From: Myroides sp. NP-2
GTDB lineage: Bacteria; Bacteroidota; Bacteroidia; Flavobacteriales; Flavobacteriaceae
Direction of reading: 5' to 3'
Length of the DNA: 64,000 nucleotides
Assembly (NCBI RefSeq): GCF_014145665.1
Contig: NZ_JACHTD010000006.1
Span: 1 to 64,000, forward strand
In this document: positions 46,324 through 55,794 of the stretch, one piece after another
Numbering within the stretch: the first letter of the stretch is position 1
Layout: every line of letters begins with the position of its first letter
Program-made: the position numbers and the translations under genes
The notes under the pieces: generated by a model
What the model saw: only the letters and a program-made list of their open reading frames with translations
The model's database searches: none
What the model was told of the DNA's origin: nothing

Positions 46324-47835
46324 TTATTTTATCCCTTGTAAAACTGATTCTATATAAATCGAAGGATTCATCATCTCGTGGGCAACACGTTCAGATACTT
46401 CGAAAATTAAAGGCGCATTAAACCCGATAAACAAAGACACTGCAGCTAAAGCGGCTACTGGTAAGATCAGGGCTACTTTCCCAGAGCTCACAAAAGGGGC
46501 AAAGTGGTCAATTTCTTCGCTATTGGGTTTGGGTAAATCCTTCCAAAACACTTCGGACCAAATACGGGCTACGATAAACAAGGTTATAAAGCTCGCAAAA
46601 ATCAATGTCCCTAGCAAGACATATTGTTCCAATCGAAAGGCTTCTTGAAAGAGCATGATTTTGGGCCAGAATCCTGATAAAGGAGGGATTCCTACCAGTG
46701 AGAACAAGATCACGGCAAAGAGAATCGACAATTTCGGATAATCTTTATACAATCCTCCTAAGCGGTTGATGTCTTGAGTTTCTCTAATCTTTTGAATTAA
46801 CCCACTCATCATAAACAAATTACTCTTGACAATTACATCGTGAATCAGGTAGAAGATCACCCCTACGAAGGCTAATTCGGTATACAAACCAAAACCAGCA
46901 ATGAGGTATCCGATATGACAGACAATAAAGTAAGAAAGAATACGTCGAATATTTCGCTTATTGATTGCGCCGAGGGCACCGCTGATCATTGTTAGGATGG
47001 CAATGACAACAAATACACCAAGGAGAAAGTCATCGGGTTGGAAGACAATAGTAAACACGCGAAACATGGAGTACACTCCCATCTTGGTAAGTAATCCGCC
47101 AAAAATAGCCCCAATAGCTGAAGGTGGCGTATGATAAGAGGAAGGCAACCAGAAATACATCGGGAATACAGCAGATTTGATTCCAAATCCAACGAAGAAC
47201 AACAAGGCTGTGACAGTTACAAGTCCGCGATTTTCTACAATTGCTACTTGATGTGCAAGATCGGCTATGTTTAAGCTTCCAGTAATTCCGTAAAGGATTC
47301 CGATGGCTGTTAAAAAAATGGTTGAGGCCAACATATTCATTGTAACGTACTTGACTGCGGATTCCATTTGTCTCTTCTTTCCCCCTAGGGTTAGCAAAAC
47401 AAAGGAAGAGATAATCACCACCTCGAACCACACATATAAGTTGAAGATATCTCCAGTTAAGAAGGCACCTAACAATCCCATGATGAGGAAGTGAAAGATG
47501 ATGAAGTAACCGTATTTTATACGGCTGATATTAATAGCGGACGTAGAATAGATCCCTACGGCCAAAGCGACTGTTGCGGTTAATAAAACCATAACGGCAC
47601 TTAACGTATCAGCTACGAATGTTATTCCAAAAGGCGCTTTCCAGCTTCCGAGTTGTAAGGTAATAGCGCTGTGCTCCCAAGTGGCTGTAAACAAATTCCA
47701 ACACAGGAGAAACGCAATACTATTTCCAACGATGCTTATTATTTTTTGAATTTTGACGTTTTTCCAAAAAATCAACAACACAACCGCTGTAAACATATGA
47801 GCAAATATGGGCGCTAATATGAAGTTTGAAATCAT
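46324..47835 (-). CDS. mrpD: Na+/H+ antiporter subunit D
   Basis: Large NuoN/NuoL-like proton-channel subunit of the Mrp antiporter, 503 residues with about 14 membrane helices. The segments LYVWFEVVIISSFVLLTLGG (with the key glutamate) and FFVGFGIKSAVFPMYFWLPSSYHTPPSAIGAIFGGLLTKMG are diagnostic. A lysine in the GIKSA helix is conserved with complex I. Its start overlaps the mrpC stop by 4 bases. Confidence 0.96.
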   Translation of the reverse strand: MISNFILAPIFAHMFTAVVLLIFWKNVKIQKIISIVGNSIAFLLCWNLFTATWEHSAITLQLGSWKAPFGITFVADTLSAVMVLLTATVALAVGIYSTSAINISRIKYGYFIIFHFLIMGLLGAFLTGDIFNLYVWFEVVIISSFVLLTLGGKKRQMESAVKYVTMNMLASTIFLTAIGILYGITGSLNIADLAHQVAIVENRGLVTVTALLFFVGFGIKSAVFPMYFWLPSSYHTPPSAIGAIFGGLLTKMGVYSMFRVFTIVFQPDDFLLGVFVVIAILTMISGALGAINKRNIRRILSYFIVCHIGYLIAGFGLYTELAFVGVIFYLIHDVIVKSNLFMMSGLIQKIRETQDINRLGGLYKDYPKLSILFAVILFSLVGIPPLSGFWPKIMLFQEAFRLEQYVLLGTLIFASFITLFIVARIWSEVFWKDLPKPNSEEIDHFAPFVSSGKVALILPVAALAAVSLFIGFNAPLIFEVSERVAHEMMNPSIYIESVLQGIK

Positions 47836-48185
47836 ATATCTAAATCTTGAATATTAAGGGAATCTAAGTCGTCTGTTCCAGTAGTACTGTACACTTTATT
47901 CAGTAAAACAATGGCGAAAGCAGTTAAGCCAAAACTGATTACGATTGCCGTTAAGATAAGTGCTTGGGGCACTGGATCAGCATAAGCATCAAAAAACTGG
48001 GTGTGTTCTTCATCGATTATAGGTGCTTTTCCTTTGGTTAGTTCCCCCATTAAAAAGATAAGGATATTCGCTCCATTTCCCAGCATCATCAATCCTAAGA
48101 GCAATTTAACCATGCTTCGTCGAAACATGAGATAAATACCGGCTGAATACAATATCCCTACTAAAGCGACTAGTAATAATTCCAT
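47832..48185 (-). CDS. mrpC: Na+/H+ antiporter subunit C
   Basis: MrpC/MnhC, NuoK-like, 117 residues with three helices. The stretch [26 protein letters not shown] and [25 protein letters not shown] match the family. It lies 19 bases after mrpB and overlaps mrpD. Confidence 0.95.
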   Translation of the reverse strand: MELLLVALVGILYSAGIYLMFRRSMVKLLLGLMMLGNGANILIFLMGELTKGKAPIIDEEHTQFFDAYADPVPQALILTAIVISFGLTAFAIVLLNKVYSTTGTDDLDSLNIQDLDI

Positions 48186-48204
48186 GTATAGGTATCTTTA
48201 ATCA

Positions 48205-48645
48205 TTAAACATTTTCTGCGATTGTAAAGAGGATGGTCAATACCACGCCAATTACAACCAAATACACGCCAATATCAAAAAATAGGGCAGTTCCTACGGC
48301 TCCGATAACGGCTACAGATTCGGCGAACCAAACACCTGTCATCACGGGTAATCCCACAAAAACAGGGACAAGTGCACTGATAATTGAAATCGACAACCCC
48401 AGCCCGATCAAACGCATTGGTGAGAACTGAAACAGCGCTAAGGTTTGTTTTGTACTATAGGCGAAGGAGTGTAACACAAAGGCAATGGAAGCGATTAATC
48501 CGCCGACAAAGCCACCTCCTGAGAGATAATGTCCTCGTAATAATACAAACAAAGAGAACAAAATCAGCAAAGGCAATAAATAATTCGTTGCCGTTCGCAG
48601 GATTGTTGAATCCAATACTTGATTCTTATTCGGAGATTTCTTCAT
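48205..48645 (-). CDS. mrpB: Na+/H+ antiporter subunit B
   Basis: MrpB/MnhB, 146 residues and about four helices. The core LRGHYLSGGGFVGGLIASIAFVLHSFAYS and the terminal FFDIGVYLVVIGVVLTIL are conserved. The first 20 bases lie inside the end of mrpA in another frame, so translation of the two is coupled. Confidence 0.95.
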   Translation of the reverse strand: MKKSPNKNQVLDSTILRTATNYLLPLLILFSLFVLLRGHYLSGGGFVGGLIASIAFVLHSFAYSTKQTLALFQFSPMRLIGLGLSISIISALVPVFVGLPVMTGVWFAESVAVIGAVGTALFFDIGVYLVVIGVVLTILFTIAENV

Positions 48646-50944
48646 CTTTCTTTCCGTATTTTAGTAGACCATATACACCTAATGCAGCGATGGAGAGTAC
48701 GATGGTCTCAATTAATGTATCAAATCCTCTAAAATCAACGAGAATCACGTTTACCACGTTTTTACCTTTTGCTAGCACATAGGCATTTTCAGCGTAGTAT
48801 CGACTAATTTCTTTATCTGCTGGAGACACTAGGGCTTGGAGGGTAATCAACGATATTAAAGCGCCAAATGCGATAGATACGACAGCATCTCTCACTTGTA
48901 TTTTTCGGTTACTGAGTTTGAGGAAACCGGGTAGTTTAAACAAAACCAATACAAAGAGCACCACCGTTAGGGTATCAATTGCAAATTGTGTCATGGCTAA
49001 ATCGGGTGCACCGTAGAAAACGAAGATCAAACAGATACAGTAGCCCACAACTCCCGTTGCTGCGATAGCAGACAAACGCGAAGGCGTATTGATGGCAAAG
49101 AAAATAGCTATTACCGTAATTAAAAATACGACTAATTCGTACACTCTAAACTCAGATAATCCTTCGGTATTCACGCGCAACGGCACATCGGCGAATAATT
49201 TATACCCGACAAGTCCGATGAAGAAAACGATTATCACCATCAAATACAAGCGGAGGTAGCCACTTTGGAACAAGCGAGTATAAGCATAGGCAAAAAGCCT
49301 AAACTTCTCGATGGCGTAACCGAAAATATGTTGAGGCGAAACGTTGCAAAAGCGCGACATAACGTCTAGGGAGTTTTTGTATCCCTTAAAGGCAAAATAC
49401 AGAGCTGTACCTCCAATGATAGTTGCTCCACTCAGGGCTACAATCTCATTAAAGCCGTGCCATATAGCCAATTCCATTTCAATAGGTTTTCCACCGATAG
49501 CACGTACAACAGATCCGAGGATTTCCACGTTGACGAATTGAGGGAGAAGTCCAAAAATCAAACTCAATGCAGCCAGTACCAAAGGGGGCAGCCACATTTG
49601 AATAGATGGTTTAGGCACCTCTTGGCAAGCTTCTTTCACTTTGCCGAAGAATGGTTTGATTCCCACGAGGAATCCCGAAGCCGTCAGGAATACATTGGTC
49701 ACCACTGCGGCAATGGTAAACACCAAGGCCCAAGGATTAATAGGATAATTAAACGTGGCGTCGTAAATAACTTCCTTCCCTATAAAACCAAATGTGAGGG
49801 GAATTCCTGCACTTGATAGGGCGGCGATCAAAGCGGCAGTAGCTAGTGCTGGCATTGCTTTGTACAATCCTCCCAATTGATTGATATCACGGGTATGTGT
49901 TTGATGGTCGACGGTTCCTGTAACTAAGAAAAGCGTTGCTTTGTACAAAGCGTGTACTAAAATAAAAATCGCAGCGGCATAAATAGCATTTTCTGATCCT
50001 ACTCCAAGTAGAAAAACGATCATTCCCAGGGCAGAGATAGTTGTATAAGCTAATATTCCCTTCATATCCTTGCGGAAGACTGAGTGTATTGCGCCAAATA
50101 ACATCGTTATACCGCCTATTAACTGTAAAGTGGTATTCCAATACAGGTGATCCCCTAAAATAGGCGTAAAACGCGCTAAAAGATATATTCCTGCTTTCAC
50201 CATAGTTGCAGAATGCAAGTAAGCCGACACAGGTGTTGGGGCTTTCATGGCACCGGGCAACCAAAAGTGGAAAGGAAATTGGGCAGATTTTGTAAAAGCT
50301 CCCATGAACAAGAAGAACAACAAAATGCCATAAGAGCTGTGTTCTTTTAAGAATTGCGATTGGGTCAGTAATTCGTGAATGGAATAGGTTCCTGCAATAC
50401 TGCCGACTACTGCGGCAAAAGAAAGCAAGAAAAACCCACCGAGACCTGTAATTCCGAGTGCCCAAAGTGCACTTTTTCGCGAGTCTTCCTCTTCGTTATT
50501 AAATCCGATCAGGAAAAAGGAAGTAATACTGGTCAATTCCCAAAATACAAATAAGGTAATTAAGTTATCTGACAGTACAACCCCTAACATGGCGGCCATA
50601 AAAAGTCCGAGAAACGAAAAAAACCGGTGAATATAAACATGTCCTTTTAGATAGTATGAGGCATACCAATAGACGAGTGTTCCAATTCCTGTAATCAAGA
50701 GGGCGAACAACAAAGCTAATCCATCTAGCTTGAAGTCAAAAGCAATACCCAAAGAGGGTACCCATTCATTTCTAAACATTACTATTTCCTTTCCAGACTT
50801 TATTTGTGGTATAAAGGATAGGAAATAGACAAAAAGACCGAACGGTAGTAAAGTTAATAATCCTGTAAACTTAGAACGTCCTAAACCCTTCAGGAAAAGT
50901 GTACTAAAAGCTAGTACAAAAGTGAGTAAAATAATTAATAGCAT
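48626..50944 (-). CDS. mrpA: Na+/H+ antiporter subunit A
   Basis: Largest Mrp subunit, 772 residues and about 20 helices. The NuoL-like part (about 1-480) has LFVFWELTSITSFFLIGFNNEEEDSRKSALWALGITGLGG and FTKSAQFPFHFWLPGAMKAPTPVSAYLHSATMVKAGIYLLARF, with the conserved Glu, Lys and His of the proton path. The C-terminal part carries the MbhD-like domain with GAPDLAMTQFAIDTLTVVLFVLVL and an MbhE-like end. It heads the complete A-G operon, which exchanges cytoplasmic Na+ for protons. Confidence 0.96.
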   Translation of the reverse strand: MLLIILLTFVLAFSTLFLKGLGRSKFTGLLTLLPFGLFVYFLSFIPQIKSGKEIVMFRNEWVPSLGIAFDFKLDGLALLFALLITGIGTLVYWYASYYLKGHVYIHRFFSFLGLFMAAMLGVVLSDNLITLFVFWELTSITSFFLIGFNNEEEDSRKSALWALGITGLGGFFLLSFAAVVGSIAGTYSIHELLTQSQFLKEHSSYGILLFFLFMGAFTKSAQFPFHFWLPGAMKAPTPVSAYLHSATMVKAGIYLLARFTPILGDHLYWNTTLQLIGGITMLFGAIHSVFRKDMKGILAYTTISALGMIVFLLGVGSENAIYAAAIFILVHALYKATLFLVTGTVDHQTHTRDINQLGGLYKAMPALATAALIAALSSAGIPLTFGFIGKEVIYDATFNYPINPWALVFTIAAVVTNVFLTASGFLVGIKPFFGKVKEACQEVPKPSIQMWLPPLVLAALSLIFGLLPQFVNVEILGSVVRAIGGKPIEMELAIWHGFNEIVALSGATIIGGTALYFAFKGYKNSLDVMSRFCNVSPQHIFGYAIEKFRLFAYAYTRLFQSGYLRLYLMVIIVFFIGLVGYKLFADVPLRVNTEGLSEFRVYELVVFLITVIAIFFAINTPSRLSAIAATGVVGYCICLIFVFYGAPDLAMTQFAIDTLTVVLFVLVLFKLPGFLKLSNRKIQVRDAVVSIAFGALISLITLQALVSPADKEISRYYAENAYVLAKGKNVVNVILVDFRGFDTLIETIVLSIAALGVYGLLKYGKKDEEISE

Positions 50945-51082
50945 AAATGAGCTTTATTTCTCTTTTTCCGAATATTTCAACTGAGGGTAAATATATAAAA
51001 AAATCAAAAAAAAACTAGAAAAAACCAAGAAATGCGTCTTTATTTAACAAAACTATAACCATTTAAAAGCAGGTATATCCAT

Positions 51083-51112
51083 AAAAAAAGCGAGATTGAA
51101 AAATCTCGCTTT
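51083..51112 (-). terminator. Terminator of the hpt-adk-obg operon
   Basis: The stem AAAGCGAGATT...AATCTCGCTTT has a GAAA loop and an A-run that becomes a T-run on the minus strand. It lies just after the obg stop codon. Confidence 0.88.
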
Positions 51113-51118
51113 ACAGGC

Positions 51119-52120
51119 TTAGTTAGTTAACATTTGCCACAATCTATCTTTTAATTCTTGCAAACCTTGATTAGCAACTGCCGATATAAACATATAGGGC
51201 ACGCCTTGTAAAGTTTGATCGAGTTCTTCTTTCATCTCTGCTTTTAGCTCTTCGTCGAGCATATCAGATTTAGTAATCACCAAAAGGCGGTCTTTATCGA
51301 GCATTTCAGGATTGTATCTTCTGAGTTCATCCAGCAAAATCTCATATTCTTTTTGGATATCTTCTGCATCAGCAGGAACCATAAATAGAAGGGTTGAGTT
51401 TCGCTCAATGTGGCGCAAGAAATAGTGACCTAAGCCTTTTCCTTCTGCTGCACCTTCAATAATTCCAGGAATATCAGCGATTACGAACGATTTAAAATCG
51501 CGGTAAGCGACGATTCCCAAATTGGGTTTCAAAGTTGTAAACGGATAATCTGCAATTTTGGGTTTAGCTGAAGTTAAGACAGACAACAAGGTTGATTTTC
51601 CTGCATTGGGAAAACCTACTAACCCTACATCTGCCAACACTTTTAACTCGAGGATAATGTCTAGTTCTTGGCCAGGCATCCCTGGTTGAGCATAACGAGG
51701 CGTTTGATTTGTAGACGTTCTAAAGTGCCAGTTACCTAACCCTCCTTTACCCCCTTTTCCTAAAATGCGCTTCTCATTGTGTTCGGTAATCTCAAAGAGA
51801 ACTTCTCCTGTTTCTTTGTCTTTTACAACAGTACCCAAAGGCACTTCGATAACTTTATCTTCTCCGTCTGCTCCTGTACTTCTTGAACTTCCTCCATCTC
51901 CTCCGTGTCCCGCTTTAATGTGGCGCATGAATTTTAAATGGTACAATGTCCATAGCCCTTCATTTCCGACAATATAGACATGACCTCCTCGTCCACCATC
52001 TCCACCGTCAGGACCTCCTTTTTCAATAAATTTTTCTCGGTGCAAATGCGTAGAACCTCTTCCACCTTTTCCTGAGGCTACATAAATTTTTACGTAGTCT
52101 ACAAAATTCCCTTCAGTCAT
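51119..52120 (-). CDS. obg: GTPase Obg/CgtA
   Basis: Essential ribosome-assembly GTPase, 333 residues. The glycine-rich Obg fold fills the first 158 residues ([30 protein letters not shown]). The G domain follows with GFPNAGKST (169-177), [12 protein letters not shown] (G2), [27 protein letters not shown] (G3) and ITKSD (G4). There is no OCT or long acidic C-terminal domain, a normal form in this phylum. It is the last gene of an operon with adk (53 bases upstream) and hpt. Confidence 0.96.
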   Translation of the reverse strand: MTEGNFVDYVKIYVASGKGGRGSTHLHREKFIEKGGPDGGDGGRGGHVYIVGNEGLWTLYHLKFMRHIKAGHGGDGGSSRSTGADGEDKVIEVPLGTVVKDKETGEVLFEITEHNEKRILGKGGKGGLGNWHFRTSTNQTPRYAQPGMPGQELDIILELKVLADVGLVGFPNAGKSTLLSVLTSAKPKIADYPFTTLKPNLGIVAYRDFKSFVIADIPGIIEGAAEGKGLGHYFLRHIERNSTLLFMVPADAEDIQKEYEILLDELRRYNPEMLDKDRLLVITKSDMLDEELKAEMKEELDQTLQGVPYMFISAVANQGLQELKDRLWQMLTN

Positions 52121-52173
52121 CTTTTATTTTATTACCTTGTCTTTGTATTTGTCTTTCGTTTGCAAAAGATCGA

Positions 52174-52749
52174 TTAGATCAAGCGGTCAATCACAGCGCT
52201 TAATCGCGTTGTAATTTCTTCAACGCTACCAATTCCATCTACGGAATTGTAACAGTTTTTTGCCGTATAGTACTCAATTAATGGCGCAGTTTTTTCATTG
52301 TATTCTTCATAGCGACTTCTGATGATTTTCTCATCTTGATCATCTGCTCTTCCACTTGTTTTTCCGCGCTCGAGGATACGTTGCACCAAAACATCGTCAT
52401 CAGCTTCTAAACCAATTGTTCCTACAAAACGAATGTTTTTTTCTTTTAATAAAGCTTCTAAAGCTTCTGCTTGTTGAATGGTACGCGGAAATCCATCAAA
52501 TAAAAACCCTGCTTTATCCATGTTTTTCTCTACCTCATCTGCAAGCATATCAATTGTAATAGAATCTGGGACTAATTCTGCTCTATCCATAAAGACCTTG
52601 GCCTGTCTTCCTAATTCTGTTCCGTTTTTTAAGTTATAACGAAATACATCTCCAGTAGAAATATGAGTTAAATTGTATTTTCCTTTTAGAAATTCTGCCT
52701 GAGTACCTTTACCTGCACCAGGTTTTCCAAATAAAACTATTGCAATCAT
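52174..52749 (-). CDS. adk: Adenylate kinase
   Basis: Converts ATP and AMP to two ADP. The 191 residues are the short form without the LID zinc domain; the lid is LERGKTSGRADDQDEKI. The P-loop is GKPGAGKGTQ (8-17), with DGFPRTIQQAEALE for AMP binding. It lies between hpt (33 bases) and obg, joining nucleotide salvage to energy balance. Confidence 0.96.
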   Translation of the reverse strand: MIAIVLFGKPGAGKGTQAEFLKGKYNLTHISTGDVFRYNLKNGTELGRQAKVFMDRAELVPDSITIDMLADEVEKNMDKAGFLFDGFPRTIQQAEALEALLKEKNIRFVGTIGLEADDDVLVQRILERGKTSGRADDQDEKIIRSRYEEYNEKTAPLIEYYTAKNCYNSVDGIGSVEEITTRLSAVIDRLI

Positions 52750-52782
52750 GCTACTATACTTTATTTATGCTGTTACTGTTTA

Positions 52783-53316
52783 TTATTCTTTTATCTGATA
52801 GATAGCCGGGATATTTCTTCCATGCTTGTCATAATCCATACCATATCCTACGATAAATTTGTTCTCAATTTCAAAAGCGACATAGTCCAATTTAATATCT
52901 TTGGTATAGGCTTCTGGTTTTAAACACAAGGTACAGATTTTCAATTCTTTTGGACGTTGTTGTTCGAAAAGCTTTTTCAAGGCTACCAACGTATTTCCAG
53001 TATCTACAATATCTTCAATGATAATTACGCGGCGATCCGTTACGTCAATATCTAGTCCTAATAACTGATTGACTTGATTTGTCGATTGGGTTCCAATATA
53101 TGAAGCCATCTTGACAAAACTCATTTCACACTCGCCTTTATAGTGCTTCACTAAATCGGAAACAACCATAAAAGATCCATTCAAAACACCAATAAAAACT
53201 GGCGTTTCTCCATTCATGTCTTGCAGTATTTCACTTGCGATCTCTTTGAGTCTCTCTTGAATTTGTTTTTCAGAAATGAAAGGAACAAAAGTCTTGTCTA
53301 AAACTTGGATTTCCAT
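52783..53316 (-). CDS. hpt: Hypoxanthine phosphoribosyltransferase
   Basis: Purine salvage enzyme making IMP or GMP from hypoxanthine or guanine and PRPP; 177 residues from the ATG at 53316. The frame is open 19 codons further but that stretch spans the promoter. Motifs include VFIGVLNGSFMVVSDLVKH, VKMASYIG and the PRPP loop VIIIEDIVDTGNTL, plus VGYGMDYDKHGRNIPAIY. It is first in the operon with adk and obg. A TATATTTG -7 element lies at 53339-53346. Confidence 0.95.
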   Translation of the reverse strand: MEIQVLDKTFVPFISEKQIQERLKEIASEILQDMNGETPVFIGVLNGSFMVVSDLVKHYKGECEMSFVKMASYIGTQSTNQVNQLLGLDIDVTDRRVIIIEDIVDTGNTLVALKKLFEQQRPKELKICTLCLKPEAYTKDIKLDYVAFEIENKFIVGYGMDYDKHGRNIPAIYQIKE

Positions 53317-53338
53317 AAACAATTGAATTGATAATTTG

Positions 53339-53346
53339 CAAATATA
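53339..53346 (-). promoter_or_regulatory. -7 element of the hpt operon
   Basis: The minus strand reads TATATTTG, 22 bases before the hpt ATG. No TTTG is present at 19 bases. Confidence 0.5.
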
Positions 53347-53626
53347 CAAAAAAGATACACCACATTTATACACCTTAGGTAATGAATTCCAAACAAATTC
53401 ATAGTGAAATTCGAAAAATTACTTTGAATAACAGCTCCCAAGACGGTATGTTAACCAATAGTTAGGGGCAAATCTGAACAAAGAAAACAAGCTAGAAATA
53501 AATATTTCCCCTCTTCTTCGGTTTTCCAATCATTAACAGCAGTAAGATTCCCTCTCGCAAATACCGCATTTTTTTTTCCTTGGCACAACTAGGGAAGAGC
53601 TTTAGTACTATGTAAGGATAGTGCCT

Positions 53627-53661
53627 AAAAAAAAACGTAGCGCTTTCTACAAACGCTACGT
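53627..53661 (-). terminator. Intrinsic terminator with no protein gene upstream
   Basis: The arms ACGTAGCG and CGCTACGT with an 11-base loop are followed by nine T on the minus strand. The nearest gene to the right is purK on the opposite strand, so this terminator must serve something else. Confidence 0.88.
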
Positions 53662-53786
53662 CTAAAACAAACTAATTCAATCTAACTCTAAAACCAAAGC
53701 TAATAAGTTTTATTGTTAAGATTACTTTTTATACACCAGATCAAGGGCATATATTATTTTTTAATACAATATACCTTAATTATATT
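53627..53786 (-). ncRNA. Candidate small RNA with its own promoter and terminator
   Basis: The stretch of about 160 bases begins after a canonical promoter (53791-53820) and ends in an 8-bp hairpin with nine T (53627-53661). Three more foldable parts are seen. A 5' hairpin spans about 53782-53739 (ATTAAGG with CCTTGAT, continued by AT pairs). A long-range stem pairs AATCT-AAC (53723-53715) with GTTAGATT (53684-53677). That stem encloses a short AATAA/TTATT hairpin. A 16-codon open frame (53700-53750, MPLIWCIKSNLNNKTY) starts inside the 5' hairpin, so a leader peptide is an alternative. No known RNA family was recognised by eye. Confidence 0.6.
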
Positions 53787-53790
53787 GTTT

Positions 53791-53820
53791 CAAATATAAG
53801 TTAATTTTTTAACTAACCAA
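53791..53820 (-). promoter_or_regulatory. Canonical minus-strand promoter in the hpt-purK gap
   Basis: TTG (53818-53820), a 19-base spacer and TATATTTG (53791-53798) match the flavobacterial promoter. The predicted start is near 53786, 125 bases before the terminator hairpin. Confidence 0.75.
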
Positions 53821-54026
53821 GCGGTATTTTAAGTTTTTTTTCACACTACTATTTTTCTATTATCTCGGTTTGTATCTCCCCTATCCTCATAAAGTTCAAT
53901 AAAACCAGATATTAGATACTACTTACCTATTCCCGCTATGCATCGATCAAGCGGTTATTTTAATTCTTTAGGGGTTGTTTACTGACTTTTTTTGTTGGGA
54001 CTATATGTTCACCATTTGAATTAGTA

Positions 54027-54034
54027 TATCTTTG
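54027..54034 (+). promoter_or_regulatory. -7 element of purKE
   Basis: TATCTTTG lies 24 bases before the purK ATG. TATG at 54004-54007 sits at the correct 19-base spacing as a weak -33 box. Confidence 0.55.
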
Positions 54035-54058
54035 CACAAACACAATTACAACAACACA

Positions 54059-55213
54059 ATGAATTATTATTCAACTGATTTTCGCTTGGGAATATTAGGT
54101 GGTGGACAACTGGGAAAAATGCTTTTGTACGACACCCGCAAGTTTGACATTGCTACTTTTATCTTGGATCCAAGTAAAGAGGCGCCAGCACAATATGGTG
54201 CACATCAATTTTTTCAAGGGGATTTAATGGACTATGAAACGGTATATCGCTTTGGAAAAAAAGTAGATGTTTTGACCATTGAAATTGAAGGTGTTAATTT
54301 GGATGCCTTAGATCAATTACAACAAGAGGGAATAAAAGTATACCCTGCGCCTGAAACGTTGCGTTTGATTCAACACAAAGGCAAACAAAAGGATTTTTAT
54401 ACTTCTCATAACATCCCTACAGCGCCCTATACACGTTACGCAACTAAAGAGGCACTACAAGTCGCAGTCAATGAAAATCGCATTGCCCTTCCTTTTGTAT
54501 GGAAATCGGCTCAATTCGGTTATGATGGCAATGGAGTAAAAGTGGTTCATTTGGTTGAAGACCTAGCGGGATTACCGGAGGTGGAGTGCATTGCAGAAAC
54601 AATGGTTGCCTTCAAAAACGAATTAGCGGTTATTGTAGCTCGTTCAGCCTCTGGTGAAATTAAAACATTTCCCGTTGTAGAGATGGAGTTTCACCCTGAA
54701 GCAAATCAAGTGGAATACGTGATTTGCCCAGCGCGCATTGATGAAAAAGTAGCGGACAAAGCAAGAGCAGTTGCACTAAGTGTCTCTGAAAAATTTAATC
54801 ATGTTGGTTTATTGGCGGTTGAGATGTTTCAAACGCAAGAGGACGAAATTCTAGTTAACGAAGTAGCACCACGTCCACACAATTCAGGCCACTACTCGAT
54901 AGAAGCAAGCTATACCTCACAATTTGAACAACATATTCGCGCTATTTTAGATTTACCATTGGGTAATACAGACAGCAAAGTAGCGGGCGTCATGGTTAAC
55001 CTAGTAGGTGCTGAAGGATACACAGGACAAGTATATTACGAGGGCATGAACGAAATTCTTGCTATTGCAGGTGTTACCCCTCACATCTACGGAAAACAAG
55101 AAACCAGACCTTTCCGCAAAATGGGGCATGTTACCATTGTGAATAGCGATATGGACAAAGCGCGAGCAATCGCACAACAAGTGAAAGAAACCATCAAAGT
55201 AATCAGTCAATAA
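54059..55213 (+). CDS. purK: N5-carboxyaminoimidazole ribonucleotide synthase
   Basis: ATP-grasp enzyme of 384 residues that makes N5-CAIR from AIR, bicarbonate and ATP in purine synthesis. The N-terminal LGILGGGQLGKMLLYD and FVWKSAQFGYDGNGVKVV (ATP-grasp) are clear. EVAPRPHNSGHYSIEA (metal/AIR site) is also present. A TTG start nine codons upstream lies over the -7 element, so the ATG is chosen. purE starts 3 bases after the stop; the two act in sequence. Confidence 0.96.
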   Translation: MNYYSTDFRLGILGGGQLGKMLLYDTRKFDIATFILDPSKEAPAQYGAHQFFQGDLMDYETVYRFGKKVDVLTIEIEGVNLDALDQLQQEGIKVYPAPETLRLIQHKGKQKDFYTSHNIPTAPYTRYATKEALQVAVNENRIALPFVWKSAQFGYDGNGVKVVHLVEDLAGLPEVECIAETMVAFKNELAVIVARSASGEIKTFPVVEMEFHPEANQVEYVICPARIDEKVADKARAVALSVSEKFNHVGLLAVEMFQTQEDEILVNEVAPRPHNSGHYSIEASYTSQFEQHIRAILDLPLGNTDSKVAGVMVNLVGAEGYTGQVYYEGMNEILAIAGVTPHIYGKQETRPFRKMGHVTIVNSDMDKARAIAQQVKETIKVISQ

Positions 55214-55216
55214 ATT

Positions 55217-55699
55217 ATGAAAATAGCTGTAGTAATGGGCAGTATCTCAGATATGCCTATCATGCAAGACGCCATCGATATTATCAAAGAATTTGGCGTT
55301 GAAGTAGAAGTAGATATCGTTTCTGCACACCGTACTCCTGAAAAATTAGTTGAGTTTTCATCTCATGCACATAGCAGAGGTATTCAAGTAATTATCGCAG
55401 GTGCAGGCGGAGCCGCACACTTACCGGGTATGGTAGCGTCTATGTCTCCCCTTCCCGTGATTGGAGTACCAGTAAAGTCAAGCAATTCAATTGATGGTTG
55501 GGATAGTGTACTTTCTATTTTGCAAATGCCAGGTGGTGTACCTGTTGCAACCGTTGCATTAAATGGAGGTAAAAATGCAGGTTTATTGGCTTTGCAAATT
55601 TTGGGAAGCCAAAACCAAGAACTCCAACAAAAAATGATCGCTTATAAAAACGGACTGAGAGAAGCTGTTTTAAAAGCAGCGGCAACGCTAAAACAATAG
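55217..55699 (+). CDS. purE: N5-carboxyaminoimidazole ribonucleotide mutase
   Basis: Class I PurE of 160 residues, which rearranges N5-CAIR to CAIR. It begins MKIAVVMGSISDMPIMQDA and has SAHRTPEKL with the catalytic His, IAGAGGAAHLPGMVASM and PVIGVPVKSS. It directly follows purK and is terminated by the hairpin at 55738. Presence of both PurK and this PurE class indicates the two-step bacterial route. Confidence 0.97.
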   Translation: MKIAVVMGSISDMPIMQDAIDIIKEFGVEVEVDIVSAHRTPEKLVEFSSHAHSRGIQVIIAGAGGAAHLPGMVASMSPLPVIGVPVKSSNSIDGWDSVLSILQMPGGVPVATVALNGGKNAGLLALQILGSQNQELQQKMIAYKNGLREAVLKAAATLKQ

Positions 55700-55737
55700 T
55701 AAAAACAGTGATACACACGTATCAATTAAGATAAACT

Positions 55738-55772
55738 AAACCAGTAGTTCTACGAGCTGCTGGTTTTTTTTT
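55738..55772 (+). terminator. Terminator of purKE
   Basis: The 10-bp stem AAACCAGTAG...CTGCTGGTTT (one G-U pair) is followed by eight T in total. Confidence 0.88.
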
Positions 55773-55794
55773 GCCTAAGTTCAAGCACACAAGA

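Noticed and set aside
49887..50465. 192-codon open frame inside mrpA in another frame
   Set aside because: It lies wholly within the strongly conserved mrpA coding region and its translation is low-quality, Arg/Ser/Cys-rich sequence.
53627..53786. tmRNA, SRP RNA or RNase P RNA in the hpt-purK gap
   Set aside because: The length and sequence do not fit: no tRNA-like ends, no SRP tetraloop region and no RNase P core. 6S RNA was left open rather than claimed.
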